The notes under the pieces are model-generated. The model was not told the origin of the DNA, ran no database searches, and worked only from the letters and a program-made list of their open reading frames with translations. DNA of 34,461 nucleotides from Aurantimonas sp036252795 (GTDB taxonomy: Bacteria; Pseudomonadota; Alphaproteobacteria; Rhizobiales; Rhizobiaceae): assembly GCA_036252795.1 (NCBI GenBank), contig DASYHY010000281.1, positions 1 to 34,461 of the forward strand, read 5' to 3'. Positions 25,056 through 32,232 of this stretch are shown in pieces (within the stretch, counting starts at the first letter, position 1; the number at the start of each line of letters is the position of its first letter). The position numbers and the translations under genes were made by a program.

Positions 25056-26034
25056 GGCCGTCGCGCTGGCGGCCCTTCAGGAGGTCCACCGGCAGGCGCT
25101 CGGTCTCGAAGGCCTCGACGATCTCCGGATGGACATAGGACGAGCGCGCCACCGCCGGGGTGTTGCGCAGAAGGTCCGATACCGAGCGCATCGCCTTGGC
25201 CACGGCGCGCTTGCGCTTGGACTCGGTATCGGCCGTCGTGCCCACTTCCTCGATCAGGAAACGCAGCGCCTCGGCCGATCCGTGGAAGGTCCGGAAATCC
25301 TTCGCCGAGATGCGCGCCTGCGCCGCCTCCCGCAGATAATCGTTGAGGAGGTTGGCGGTGAGCTGGCGCTGCTTCTTCTTCGTGTCGGGAAAGCGGAAAA
25401 GCCGCTGCCCCTTGCCCTCGCGGACCCGCTTGAGCGAACGCACGAGGCTCTTGTCGGCGATCTCGATCCGATGCTCCTTGGAGGACTTGCCGACGAATTT
25501 CAGCACCGCGACCTTCTTGACGAAGCGCAGGTTCTGCTTGCGCAGCGATGCGACGCCGCGGCCGCCGTCCTCGGCATATTTCTCGTGGCCCGGCCGCATC
25601 GCCGCCACGTCGATGAGCCGGGTCGCGACCGCCGACGCGCTGAGGCGATCCACGCTCCGGCGCCGCAGATCCTTGTCGATCCGCCGCCGCAGTTTAGGCA
25701 AAGCGCGTCCGAAGCGCAGCAGCCGCTCCGTCTTCACCGCGTTGCGCACGTTCACCCAGTCGTCGTGGTAGCGATATTGCAGCCGGCCCTTCTCGTCCCG
25801 GCCGATCGCCTGGATGTGGCCATTCTCCTGCACGCAGATCCGCACGTCCGTCCAGGCCGGCGGGATCACCAGTGCCTTCACCCGCTCCTTGAGCCGCTTG
25901 TCGGAAACCTTTTCGCCGTCGCAGAAGCAGATCCGAAAGCCCTTGCCGCTGCGGCGCCGCTCGACCGGGAAGTCTTCGGGGTCGACCATGGTCAGGCCGA
26001 AGCGCTCGGCGTGCTGGGCAAGTTTGGGATTCAT
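24994..26034 (-). CDS. DNA topoisomerase IB (poxvirus/bacterial type)
   Basis: The 346-residue protein matches bacterial type IB topoisomerases, which relax supercoils through a 3'-phosphotyrosyl intermediate. The catalytic tyrosine is Y300 in NTPAVARSSYVHPEIV, and N291 sits nine residues before it, where poxvirus enzymes have His; Asn there is normal for the bacterial branch as I recall it from the Deinococcus enzyme. Arginines in AAMRPGHEKY (R147) and SAKDFRTFHG (R248) fit the other catalytic positions. The N-terminal domain begins with typical ERFGLTMVDPEDFPVERRR and IPPAWTDVRIC. The start has only a weak ribosome binding site. The gene is monocistronic and convergent with the patatin gene. 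Confidence 0.94.
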   Translation of the reverse strand: MNPKLAQHAERFGLTMVDPEDFPVERRRSGKGFRICFCDGEKVSDKRLKERVKALVIPPAWTDVRICVQENGHIQAIGRDEKGRLQYRYHDDWVNVRNAVKTERLLRFGRALPKLRRRIDKDLRRRSVDRLSASAVATRLIDVAAMRPGHEKYAEDGGRGVASLRKQNLRFVKKVAVLKFVGKSSKEHRIEIADKSLVRSLKRVREGKGQRLFRFPDTKKKQRQLTANLLNDYLREAAQARISAKDFRTFHGSAEALRFLIEEVGTTADTESKRKRAVAKAMRSVSDLLRNTPAVARSSYVHPEIVEAFETERLPVDLLKGRQRDGLTRVETGLMRFLEEVARQAH

Positions 26035-26309
26035 GGATTGGCTGCACCGGAACCGGGATGGTCGGGCCTGAACGCGGCCTTCATCGGCGAAGTTCCTGTC
26101 GCACCAGGCGGATTCGGTGGCCGTGCGCGAAAGGAGCCGCAGATCTATGCTTTGTGGCGGCTGCTGCGGCGAGATGTCCGTGATCCGCGCGCTGCGACTG
26201 CGGCATGGCGATGCCAGCCAGTCCGCCGGTCCGGCAGCCGCGACACGCCACCTTGATGGGTGTCGTTTCGCACAATAGATGGTCTCCAGGAAAACCAGCA
26301 GGAATGATG
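26035..26309. other. Divergent intergenic region between topoisomerase IB and pmbA
   Basis: About 275 bp between divergent genes. I see no gene or RNA gene. It must hold the promoter of the pmbA-lpxK operon and that of the topoisomerase gene, but I cannot assign either with confidence. Confidence 0.5.
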
Positions 26310-27647
26310 ATGGACAACGACACGGCGCGGCTCCTGACGGTCGCCGAGCGGCTCATCGAGAGCGCAAGGAAGGCGGGCGCGGACGCGAGCGACGTGGCGG
26401 TGATCCGCTCCTTCGGACGCTCGGCATCGGTGCGCCTCGGCAAGGTCGAGGACACCGAAAGCGCCGAGAGCGAGGATGTCGCCCTCAGGGTCTTCGTCGG
26501 GCGCCGGGTCGCCACGGTCTCGGCTGACGTGAAGGCCGACCTCGGCCGCCTCGCCCAGCGGGCCGTGGCGATGGCGAAGGTCTCGCCCGAGGACGCTTTC
26601 GCGGATCTTGCCGATCCGGCTCTTCTGGCGAGCGACGACCTCGATCTCGACCTCTACGATCCGACGGAGATGGCGGCCAGCGACATGCTCGATCAGGCGC
26701 TGGCGATGGAAGATGCGGCGCGCGCCGTCCGGGGCGTCACCAATTCCGGCGGCGCCTCGGTTTCCGCCGGCGCCTCCGGCCTGGTCCTGGCGACCTCCAC
26801 GGGGTTTGCCGGGCAGAGGATGCGATCGGGTTTCTCGCGCTCGATCAGCGTCATCGCCGGCGAGGGCGTCGGGATGCAGCGCGACTACGATTTCGATTCG
26901 CGCATCCACGCGGCCGATCTCGACGCGCCCGAGGCGATCGGCCGGCGGGCGGGCGAGCGGACCGTCCGCCGCCTCGCTCCCGGCAAGGTGCCCACCGGCC
27001 GGTATCCGGTCGTCTTCGATCCGCGCATCGCCAGGGGCCTGATCGGCAGCCTCGTCTCGGCGATCAACGGCGCCGCGATCGCCCGTGGCACCAGTTTCCT
27101 CAAGGACCGGATGGGATCGCTGGTGCTCCCCGCGACCTTCACGGTGACGGACGAGCCGCTGCTGCGGCGTCGGCCGGGTTCGCGTCCCTTCGACGGCGAA
27201 GGCGTGCGCGGCGAAGCGATCTGCCTCGTGCGGGACGGCATCCTGGAAAACTGGATCCTCGATTCGGCGACGGCGCGTGAGCTGGGGCTCGCGACCAACG
27301 GCCGTGCCGCGCGAGGGGGGGGCGGGGTTTCTCCCGCTTCGACCAACGTGATCGTCTCCGGCGGAGCGATGACACCCGCCGAGCTCGTCCGCGACACGTT
27401 CTCGGGTCTCTATATCGACGAGCTCATCGGCCAGGGCGCCGACCTCGTCACCGGCGACTATAGCCGGGGCGCGTCCGGCTACCTGATCGAGAACGGGGAG
27501 ATAACCTCGCCCGTCTCGGAACTGACGATCGCGGGCAATCTGAAGGACATGCTGCTTTCGCTGACCGCCGCCAACGATCGCGACGAACGGTTCTCGATCG
27601 TCGCCCCGACGCTGCGGATCGGGTCCATGACAGTCGCGGGGCGCTGA
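26310..27647 (+). CDS. pmbA: TldE/PmbA-type metalloprotease subunit
   Basis: TldD and TldE(PmbA) form a heterodimeric protease acting on peptides such as modified microcins and antitoxins. TldD carries the zinc site; TldE does not, and this 445-residue protein shows no HExxxH. It has the family pattern VRLGKVEDTESAESEDVALRVFVG (near residues 40-65), SGLVLATSTGF, PVVFDPRIARGLIGSL and the C-terminal GASGYLIENGEITSPVSELTIAGNLKDML. Three consecutive ATG codons lie at 26304, 26307 and 26310; the last has AGGA six bases upstream. The gene heads the envelope operon and abuts the next gene without a gap. No tldD is in the window. Confidence 0.93.
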   Translation: MDNDTARLLTVAERLIESARKAGADASDVAVIRSFGRSASVRLGKVEDTESAESEDVALRVFVGRRVATVSADVKADLGRLAQRAVAMAKVSPEDAFADLADPALLASDDLDLDLYDPTEMAASDMLDQALAMEDAARAVRGVTNSGGASVSAGASGLVLATSTGFAGQRMRSGFSRSISVIAGEGVGMQRDYDFDSRIHAADLDAPEAIGRRAGERTVRRLAPGKVPTGRYPVVFDPRIARGLIGSLVSAINGAAIARGTSFLKDRMGSLVLPATFTVTDEPLLRRRPGSRPFDGEGVRGEAICLVRDGILENWILDSATARELGLATNGRAARGGGGVSPASTNVIVSGGAMTPAELVRDTFSGLYIDELIGQGADLVTGDYSRGASGYLIENGEITSPVSELTIAGNLKDMLLSLTAANDRDERFSIVAPTLRIGSMTVAGR

Positions 27648-28445
27648 GTGAGCGGGCTCGACGAAGACCTGGCGCTGATCGGCGACGCGGCGAAGGCAGC
27701 GGGCGAACTCGCCATGCGCTACTTCCGGAAGGATCCCAAGGTCTGGTGGAAGGAGGGCAACTCGCCGGTGAGCGAGGCCGACTACGCGGTGGACGAGCTG
27801 CTGAAGCAGCTCCTCATCGACGCCCGGCCCGACTATGGCTGGCTTTCCGAGGAGATGCAGTCGGCCGATCTCCAGGATGTGGGGAGCGCCCGCTTCTTCG
27901 TCGTGGATCCGATCGACGGCACCCGCTCCTTCCTCCGCGGCGAGGACACCTGGTGCGTGTCGGTGGCGGTGGTGGAGAATGGCCGGCCGGTCGCCGGCGT
28001 GATCGCCGCGACCGCTCTTGGCGAATTCTTCGAGGTGACGGCGGACACGCCGACGCGGATGAACGGCGCGGTCTGCACGGTCTCCTCGCCGGCCCCGGAC
28101 GAGGCGCTGCGGCTCGCGGTGCCCGACAGCATGCGCAACCGTCTGCACGCGGCGGAGGACGACGTGGTTCTCCTTGAAAAAGTGATCCCGTCGCTCGCCT
28201 ATCGGCTGGCCCTCGTCGCCTCGGGGCGGATCGACGGGACGCTCGTTCGCCCCCGCGCGAACGACTGGGATATCGCGGCTGCCGACCTCCTGATCGAGCG
28301 CGCCGGCGGCCTTCTCTCCGGCCGCGATGGCGACGCGAAGCTTTACAGAAGCCATGGCAGAAGGCATGGGCTGTTGATCGCTTCGTCGCTGGGTGCCCAT
28401 GATCGTGTGCGGCGGCTCGCCGATGCGATACCGGAAAGAAGCTGA
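27648..28445 (+). CDS. Inositol monophosphatase family protein (CysQ/SuhB-like)
   Basis: The 265-residue protein has the metal-binding signature of the IMPase/FBPase superfamily: the first metal ligand region GWLSEEM (E68/E69), DPIDGTRSFLRG with D87 and D90, and the third motif WDIAAADLLIERAGG near residues 205-219. Members hydrolyse inositol-1-phosphate, 3'-phosphoadenosine-5'-phosphate or similar phosphates with magnesium. Its place between pmbA and lipid A genes is conserved as I recall in Hyphomicrobiales, but the substrate is not evident. The start is GTG at 27648, directly after the pmbA stop, which implies translational coupling. Confidence 0.92.
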   Translation: MSGLDEDLALIGDAAKAAGELAMRYFRKDPKVWWKEGNSPVSEADYAVDELLKQLLIDARPDYGWLSEEMQSADLQDVGSARFFVVDPIDGTRSFLRGEDTWCVSVAVVENGRPVAGVIAATALGEFFEVTADTPTRMNGAVCTVSSPAPDEALRLAVPDSMRNRLHAAEDDVVLLEKVIPSLAYRLALVASGRIDGTLVRPRANDWDIAAADLLIERAGGLLSGRDGDAKLYRSHGRRHGLLIASSLGAHDRVRRLADAIPERS

Positions 28446-28467
28446 GAGACGAGCGAGGATTGTCGCC

Positions 28468-28701
28468 ATGGAAGAACAAGCGCCGAAACAGCTGCTTCAC
28501 CTCGTCTTCGGCGGCGAACTGAAGGACCTCAAGGCGGTGGAGTTCAAGGATCTGAACAGCCTTGATATCGTCGGAATTTTCCCTGACTACGCCTCTGCCC
28601 TTTCAGCCTGGCGCGGCAAGGCTCAACAGACTGTGGACAATGCCTCGATGCGCTATTTCATCGTGCACATGCACCGGTTGCTGAGCCCAGGCCAGGAGTG
28701 A
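28468..28701 (+). CDS. DUF4170 family small protein
   Basis: This 77-residue cytoplasmic protein matches the DUF4170 pattern: QLLHLVFGGELKDL near the N-terminus, EFKDLNSLDIVGIFPDYASALSAWRGKAQ in the middle, and TVDNASMRYFIVHMHRLL at the C-terminus. The function is unknown. The ATG at 28468 has GAGGA eight bases upstream and is preferred over an in-frame upstream start at 28393 that overlaps the phosphatase gene. It sits 22 bp after the phosphatase and about 30 bp before the acyltransferase, inside the lipid A-associated operon, so a role in envelope lipid synthesis or its control is a reasonable guess. Confidence 0.88.
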   Translation: MEEQAPKQLLHLVFGGELKDLKAVEFKDLNSLDIVGIFPDYASALSAWRGKAQQTVDNASMRYFIVHMHRLLSPGQE

Positions 28702-28731
28702 CCGATCCTTTTGCCGCGAGCGCCTACCGCC

Positions 28732-29529
28732 ATGACGGGTGAGATCGTGGCTGACGACAGAACCGCAATGCAGACTGCTACGTCCGAAGGAGCCGCGCGC
28801 GGCAGGCGCTGGCGCAAGTCGCTGCGCCGGGTTTTCCGCCGGGCCGTTCGCAAGCGCTTCGCCATCTCCGCGATGGGTGCCATCATCTATGCCAGCCTGC
28901 GCCTGATCCACGCGGCGCAGCGCACGGCACCCGGCTCCAGCGACTGGCGGCGCACGCTGACCGAGACGCATCCGGCCATCGTCGCCCTCTGGCACGGACA
29001 GCATCTTCTGGCACCGTTCTTCCGGCCGCTGGAACTGCCTTATGTCGCGCTGCTGTCGCGTAGTCGCGACGCCGAACTCAACGCCAACGTCGTCGAGCGC
29101 TTCGGGATCGCCACCGTAAGGGGCTCCGGCGGCCGCGCCGGTGCCGACGGGTCCCAGAAGGGCGGTGCCCGCGCGCTGATCGCGCTGCGGCGCTACCTCG
29201 CCAGGAAGGTCGGCGTCTGCATGATCGCCGACGTGCCGAAGGGCACACCTCGCGAGGCCGGCAACGGCATCGTCATGCTCGCGCGGATTTCCGGGCGGCC
29301 GGTCATGCCGAGCGCAGCGGTGACGAGCCGCCGCTACGTCGTAGAAAGCTCCTGGGATCGTACCAGCCTGCCGCTTCCCTTCGGCCGGATCGCCGTCGTG
29401 ATCGGCGACCCGATCTACGTGCCGCACGATGCGGACGCGGCGGTCATGGAGGCGAAGCGGCAGGAGATCACGCGCGCCATCGAAGCGGCAAACGTCGTCG
29501 CGGAGCGCCTGGCACGGGGCGTGTCGTGA
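28732..29529 (+). CDS. DUF374 family lysophospholipid acyltransferase-like protein
   Basis: The product is 265 residues from the ATG at 28732. It matches DUF374 proteins, distant relatives of LPLAT acyltransferases: an N-terminal basic segment, an amphipathic or membrane-touching helix, the motif ALWHGQHLLAPFF near residue 85, LSRSRDAELNANVVERFGI, the GSGGRAG stretch with KGGARALIALRRYLA, and ADVPKGTPREAGNGIVMLAR. Family proteins lie beside waaA in many alphaproteobacteria and may add an acyl chain to a lipid A precursor, but the substrate is not proven. A TTG at 28711, a GTG at 28747 and an ATG at 28768 are alternative starts; none has a strong ribosome binding site. The stop overlaps the waaA GTG. 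Confidence 0.85.
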   Translation: MTGEIVADDRTAMQTATSEGAARGRRWRKSLRRVFRRAVRKRFAISAMGAIIYASLRLIHAAQRTAPGSSDWRRTLTETHPAIVALWHGQHLLAPFFRPLELPYVALLSRSRDAELNANVVERFGIATVRGSGGRAGADGSQKGGARALIALRRYLARKVGVCMIADVPKGTPREAGNGIVMLARISGRPVMPSAAVTSRRYVVESSWDRTSLPLPFGRIAVVIGDPIYVPHDADAAVMEAKRQEITRAIEAANVVAERLARGVS

Positions 29530-30857
29530 GCGAGCCGCTCGCCCGTGCGGCTCTAGCGGCGTACCGCTTCGCCGGAGCGCTGGCCTATCCGCTGCTCGGC
29601 CCCTATGTCGGCTACCGCGTGTCGCGCGGCAAGGAAGATGCCGGCCGGCGCCGCGAACGCTATGGCTACGCCAGCGTCGAGCGGCCGGAATCGAACCCCA
29701 TGGTGTGGGTCCATGCCGCTAGCGTCGGCGAGAGCGTCGCCGTGGCACCGCTGGTTCGCGCGATCGCCGAGGACGGGATCAATGTCGTCGTCACCACCGG
29801 GACGATGACCTCCGCGCGGATAGTCGACGAGCGCCTGGGCGACTGCGCCGTTCATCAATACGTTCCGCTCGACCTGAAGCCTTCGGTCGGCCGCTTTCTG
29901 GACCACTGGCGGCCGGACCTCGCCATCGTCGCCGAGAGCGAGATCTGGCCGATGACGCTGCTGGAGCTCGGTCGGCGGCGCATCCCGCAGGTCCTTGTCA
30001 ACGCGCGGCTGTCGGACCGCTCCTTCCGGCGCTGGAAGTCGGCCCCGTGGCTGGCCGAGGCCCTGCTGGAGAAGCTGGCGCATGTCGTCGCGCAGTCGGA
30101 GGTGGACGGCGAGCGCTTCCGCCTGCTCGGCGCCCATGCCGTGACGATCGCGGGCAATCTCAAGGCCGATTCGGCACCGCCGCCCTTTGTGCCGGAGGAA
30201 CTGGCCGGCCTGGAGCAGGCCTTGGGCAGCCGGCCTCGATGGGCGGCCCTGTCCACCCATGCCGGCGAGGAAGCCGTGGTTGCCGCCGCGCATCAGCGCA
30301 TCGCCCGGCGCCACGAGGGCCTGCTGACGATCCTGGTGCCGCGGCATGCCGAACGGGGCGATGCCGTCGAGAAGCTGCTCGTCGAAGCCGGGCTCGTGGT
30401 GGCGCGCCGCAGTCGCGGCGAGGTGCCCGACCAGAACACCGACGTCTTTCTCGGCGACACGACCGGCGAGATGGGGCTCTATTTGCGGCTCACCGACATT
30501 GCGTTTCTCGGCAAGTCGCTGGCCGGAGAGGGCGGGCAGAACCCGCTCGAGGCGGCGATGCTGGACACGGCGGTCCTGTCGGGCCGCTACGTCCAGAACT
30601 TTCGTGATTCCTATCAGCGTCTCCTCAAGAATGGCGGGGCGCGCATCGTTCGCGACGGCGACGCGCTTGCCGCCCACGTCGAGCAACTGCTGGACGAGCC
30701 GAAGGCGCGCCGCCGCATGGCCCTCGCCGCCGGAGAGACGGTGGAGGAGATGCAGGGCGCTCTGCCTCGCACCATGCAGGCGCTGCAGCCCTTCCTGCAC
30801 CCGCTGAAACTCTCGATCGGGCTCGAACAGCGTGGCCAGGCGGCCTGGCGGCGATGA
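29526..30857 (+). CDS. waaA: 3-deoxy-D-manno-octulosonic acid transferase (Kdo transferase)
   Basis: WaaA (KdtA) adds one or more Kdo sugars to lipid IVA at the inner membrane, starting the LPS core. The 443-residue protein has an N-terminal membrane anchor (residues about 7-30), the WVHAASVGES motif with the likely catalytic base E69, and the GT-B C-terminal domain with LVPRHAERGDAVE and the nucleotide-sugar site KSLAGEGGQNPLEAA. Note the length and order are normal. The start is GTG at 29526, overlapping the DUF374 stop (GTGA); the stop overlaps the lpxK ATG by 4 bp. This tight coupling with lpxK is expected for lipid A genes. Confidence 0.96.
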   Translation: MSEPLARAALAAYRFAGALAYPLLGPYVGYRVSRGKEDAGRRRERYGYASVERPESNPMVWVHAASVGESVAVAPLVRAIAEDGINVVVTTGTMTSARIVDERLGDCAVHQYVPLDLKPSVGRFLDHWRPDLAIVAESEIWPMTLLELGRRRIPQVLVNARLSDRSFRRWKSAPWLAEALLEKLAHVVAQSEVDGERFRLLGAHAVTIAGNLKADSAPPPFVPEELAGLEQALGSRPRWAALSTHAGEEAVVAAAHQRIARRHEGLLTILVPRHAERGDAVEKLLVEAGLVVARRSRGEVPDQNTDVFLGDTTGEMGLYLRLTDIAFLGKSLAGEGGQNPLEAAMLDTAVLSGRYVQNFRDSYQRLLKNGGARIVRDGDALAAHVEQLLDEPKARRRMALAAGETVEEMQGALPRTMQALQPFLHPLKLSIGLEQRGQAAWRR

Positions 30858-31885
30858 TGCATCGCGAGACGCCGCCGTTCTGGTGGCGCGAAAACTCGAT
30901 TGCAGGACGGCTGCTCGCCCCGGCGGCCTTCGTCTATGGCCGCGCCGCGCGCCGCAACCTGGAGCGCGGCCGTCGCGCCGACGTGGGCGTCCCCGTCCTG
31001 TGCGTCGGCAACTTCACCGTCGGCGGGGGCGGCAAGACGCCGACCGCGATGGCGCTGGGCAAGGCGGCGCGCGCGGCAGGTTTCACGCCCGGCTTCGTCT
31101 CGCGCGGCTATGGGCGCAATGCCCGCGGCGCCGTTCTGGTCGATCCGGCCCATCATTCGGCCGCGGAGGTGGGGGACGAGCCATTGCTGCTCGCCACCGT
31201 CGCGCCGACGGCTGTCTCTGCCGATCGGAAGGGCGCCGCGTCGATGCTCCGCGCGCAGCGGAACGTCGACTTCATCATCATGGATGACGGGTTCCAGAGC
31301 GCGCACCTCCACATCGACTATGCGCTGATCGCGGTGGATGCGCGTCGGGGCCTCGGCAACGGCGCGGTGATCCCGGCCGGCCCGCTGCGGGCACCGCTCC
31401 TCGACCAGATACGCTGCGCCGACGCGCTGCTGGTGATTGGCCCTGGCGAAGCGGCGGACCCGCTGATCCGCCGCACTGCGCGGGCCAACAAGCCGGTCTT
31501 CCAGGCCGCAGTGGCGGCGCCCGGCGGCGAGCGCTTCCGCGGCATGCGGGTCGCTGCCTTTGCCGGCATCGCCGATCCGGGGAAGTTCTACGACAGCCTC
31601 GCCGCCCTGGGCGCCGACATCGCCGAGACCCACGATTTCCCCGACCACCACGTCTTCTCCAAGACCGACATGGACGAACTCTCCGCCGCCGCCTGGCGCT
31701 CCGGCCTGCAACTCGTCACCACGCGCAAGGACGCGGTCCGGCTGTCCACCGGCGGCGAGGCGACGCGGCTGTTCCTCAAGGAGTGCGAGGTGCTGGACGT
31801 GGTGCTCGAGTTCCAGCCGCCGAACCTCGGCGCGCGCATCGTCCGCGACACGCAGCGTGCCTTCAGGCGCCGCAAGTTCGGCTGA
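30854..31885 (+). CDS. lpxK: Tetraacyldisaccharide 4'-kinase LpxK
   Basis: LpxK phosphorylates the 4' position of the tetraacyldisaccharide to give lipid IVA, the acceptor for WaaA. The 343-residue protein has an N-terminal hydrophobic helix (residues about 15-30), the Walker A-type loop GNFTVGGGGKTP at residues 52-63, SRGYGRN near residue 84, and the DDGFQ motif at residues 144-148, which holds the catalytic Asp. The C-terminal part shows the family's DFPDHHVFSKTDM. The start is ATG at 30854 in the sequence ATGATG, overlapping the waaA stop. It is the last gene of the operon and is separated by 18 bp from the convergent DUF2093 gene. Confidence 0.97.
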   Translation: MMHRETPPFWWRENSIAGRLLAPAAFVYGRAARRNLERGRRADVGVPVLCVGNFTVGGGGKTPTAMALGKAARAAGFTPGFVSRGYGRNARGAVLVDPAHHSAAEVGDEPLLLATVAPTAVSADRKGAASMLRAQRNVDFIIMDDGFQSAHLHIDYALIAVDARRGLGNGAVIPAGPLRAPLLDQIRCADALLVIGPGEAADPLIRRTARANKPVFQAAVAAPGGERFRGMRVAAFAGIADPGKFYDSLAALGADIAETHDFPDHHVFSKTDMDELSAAAWRSGLQLVTTRKDAVRLSTGGEATRLFLKECEVLDVVLEFQPPNLGARIVRDTQRAFRRRKFG

Positions 31886-31903
31886 ACCGGTCGAAGGCGG
31901 CGC

Positions 31904-32116
31904 TCAGTCGCCGGTGGACGCCTCGCGCTCCCGGCGGAACGACGCCTCGGCATCGACATAGGCCTCCTGCCGCGCGACGCTCCAGTAGCGCAGCAGGTCG
32001 AGCGCGATCGCCTCCCCGGTCACGGCGCAGCGGACATAGGAGCCGGCGCGGACCACCTGGAATTCGGGCGTGGCGTATTTGAGGATCGCCTCGCCGCCGC
32101 TGTCCATGCGGTTCAT
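31904..32116 (-). CDS. DUF2093 family small protein
   Basis: The 70-residue product matches DUF2093: MNRMDSGGEAILKYATPEFQVV, then GSYVRCAVTGEAIALDLLRYWSVARQEAYVDAEAS. The function is unknown. The pattern VxCAVTG followed by LRYWSVxxQEAY is strongly conserved in Hyphomicrobiales as I recall. The ATG at 32116 has GGAG about eight to nine bases upstream; an ATG at 32143 would add nine residues with no such site. The gene lies on the mutL strand, 116 bp downstream of the mutL stop, and is convergent with lpxK. Confidence 0.85.
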   Translation of the reverse strand: MNRMDSGGEAILKYATPEFQVVRAGSYVRCAVTGEAIALDLLRYWSVARQEAYVDAEASFRREREASTGD

Positions 32117-32232
32117 CGATAGTCTCCGCTCGTCGGCCGGCACGCTCGCCCGAGCGTGCGCGGCATTGCGCGCCTGTCGTAGGGGCGCCGGACCGGGGCG
32201 TCAATCACCCTCGGGCGGTTCGCCCGGCGCAG

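Noticed and set aside
26145..28469. A 774-codon minus-strand open frame opposite pmbA and the phosphatase gene
   Set aside because: It spans two well-supported genes and the gap before them, with no motif of its own.
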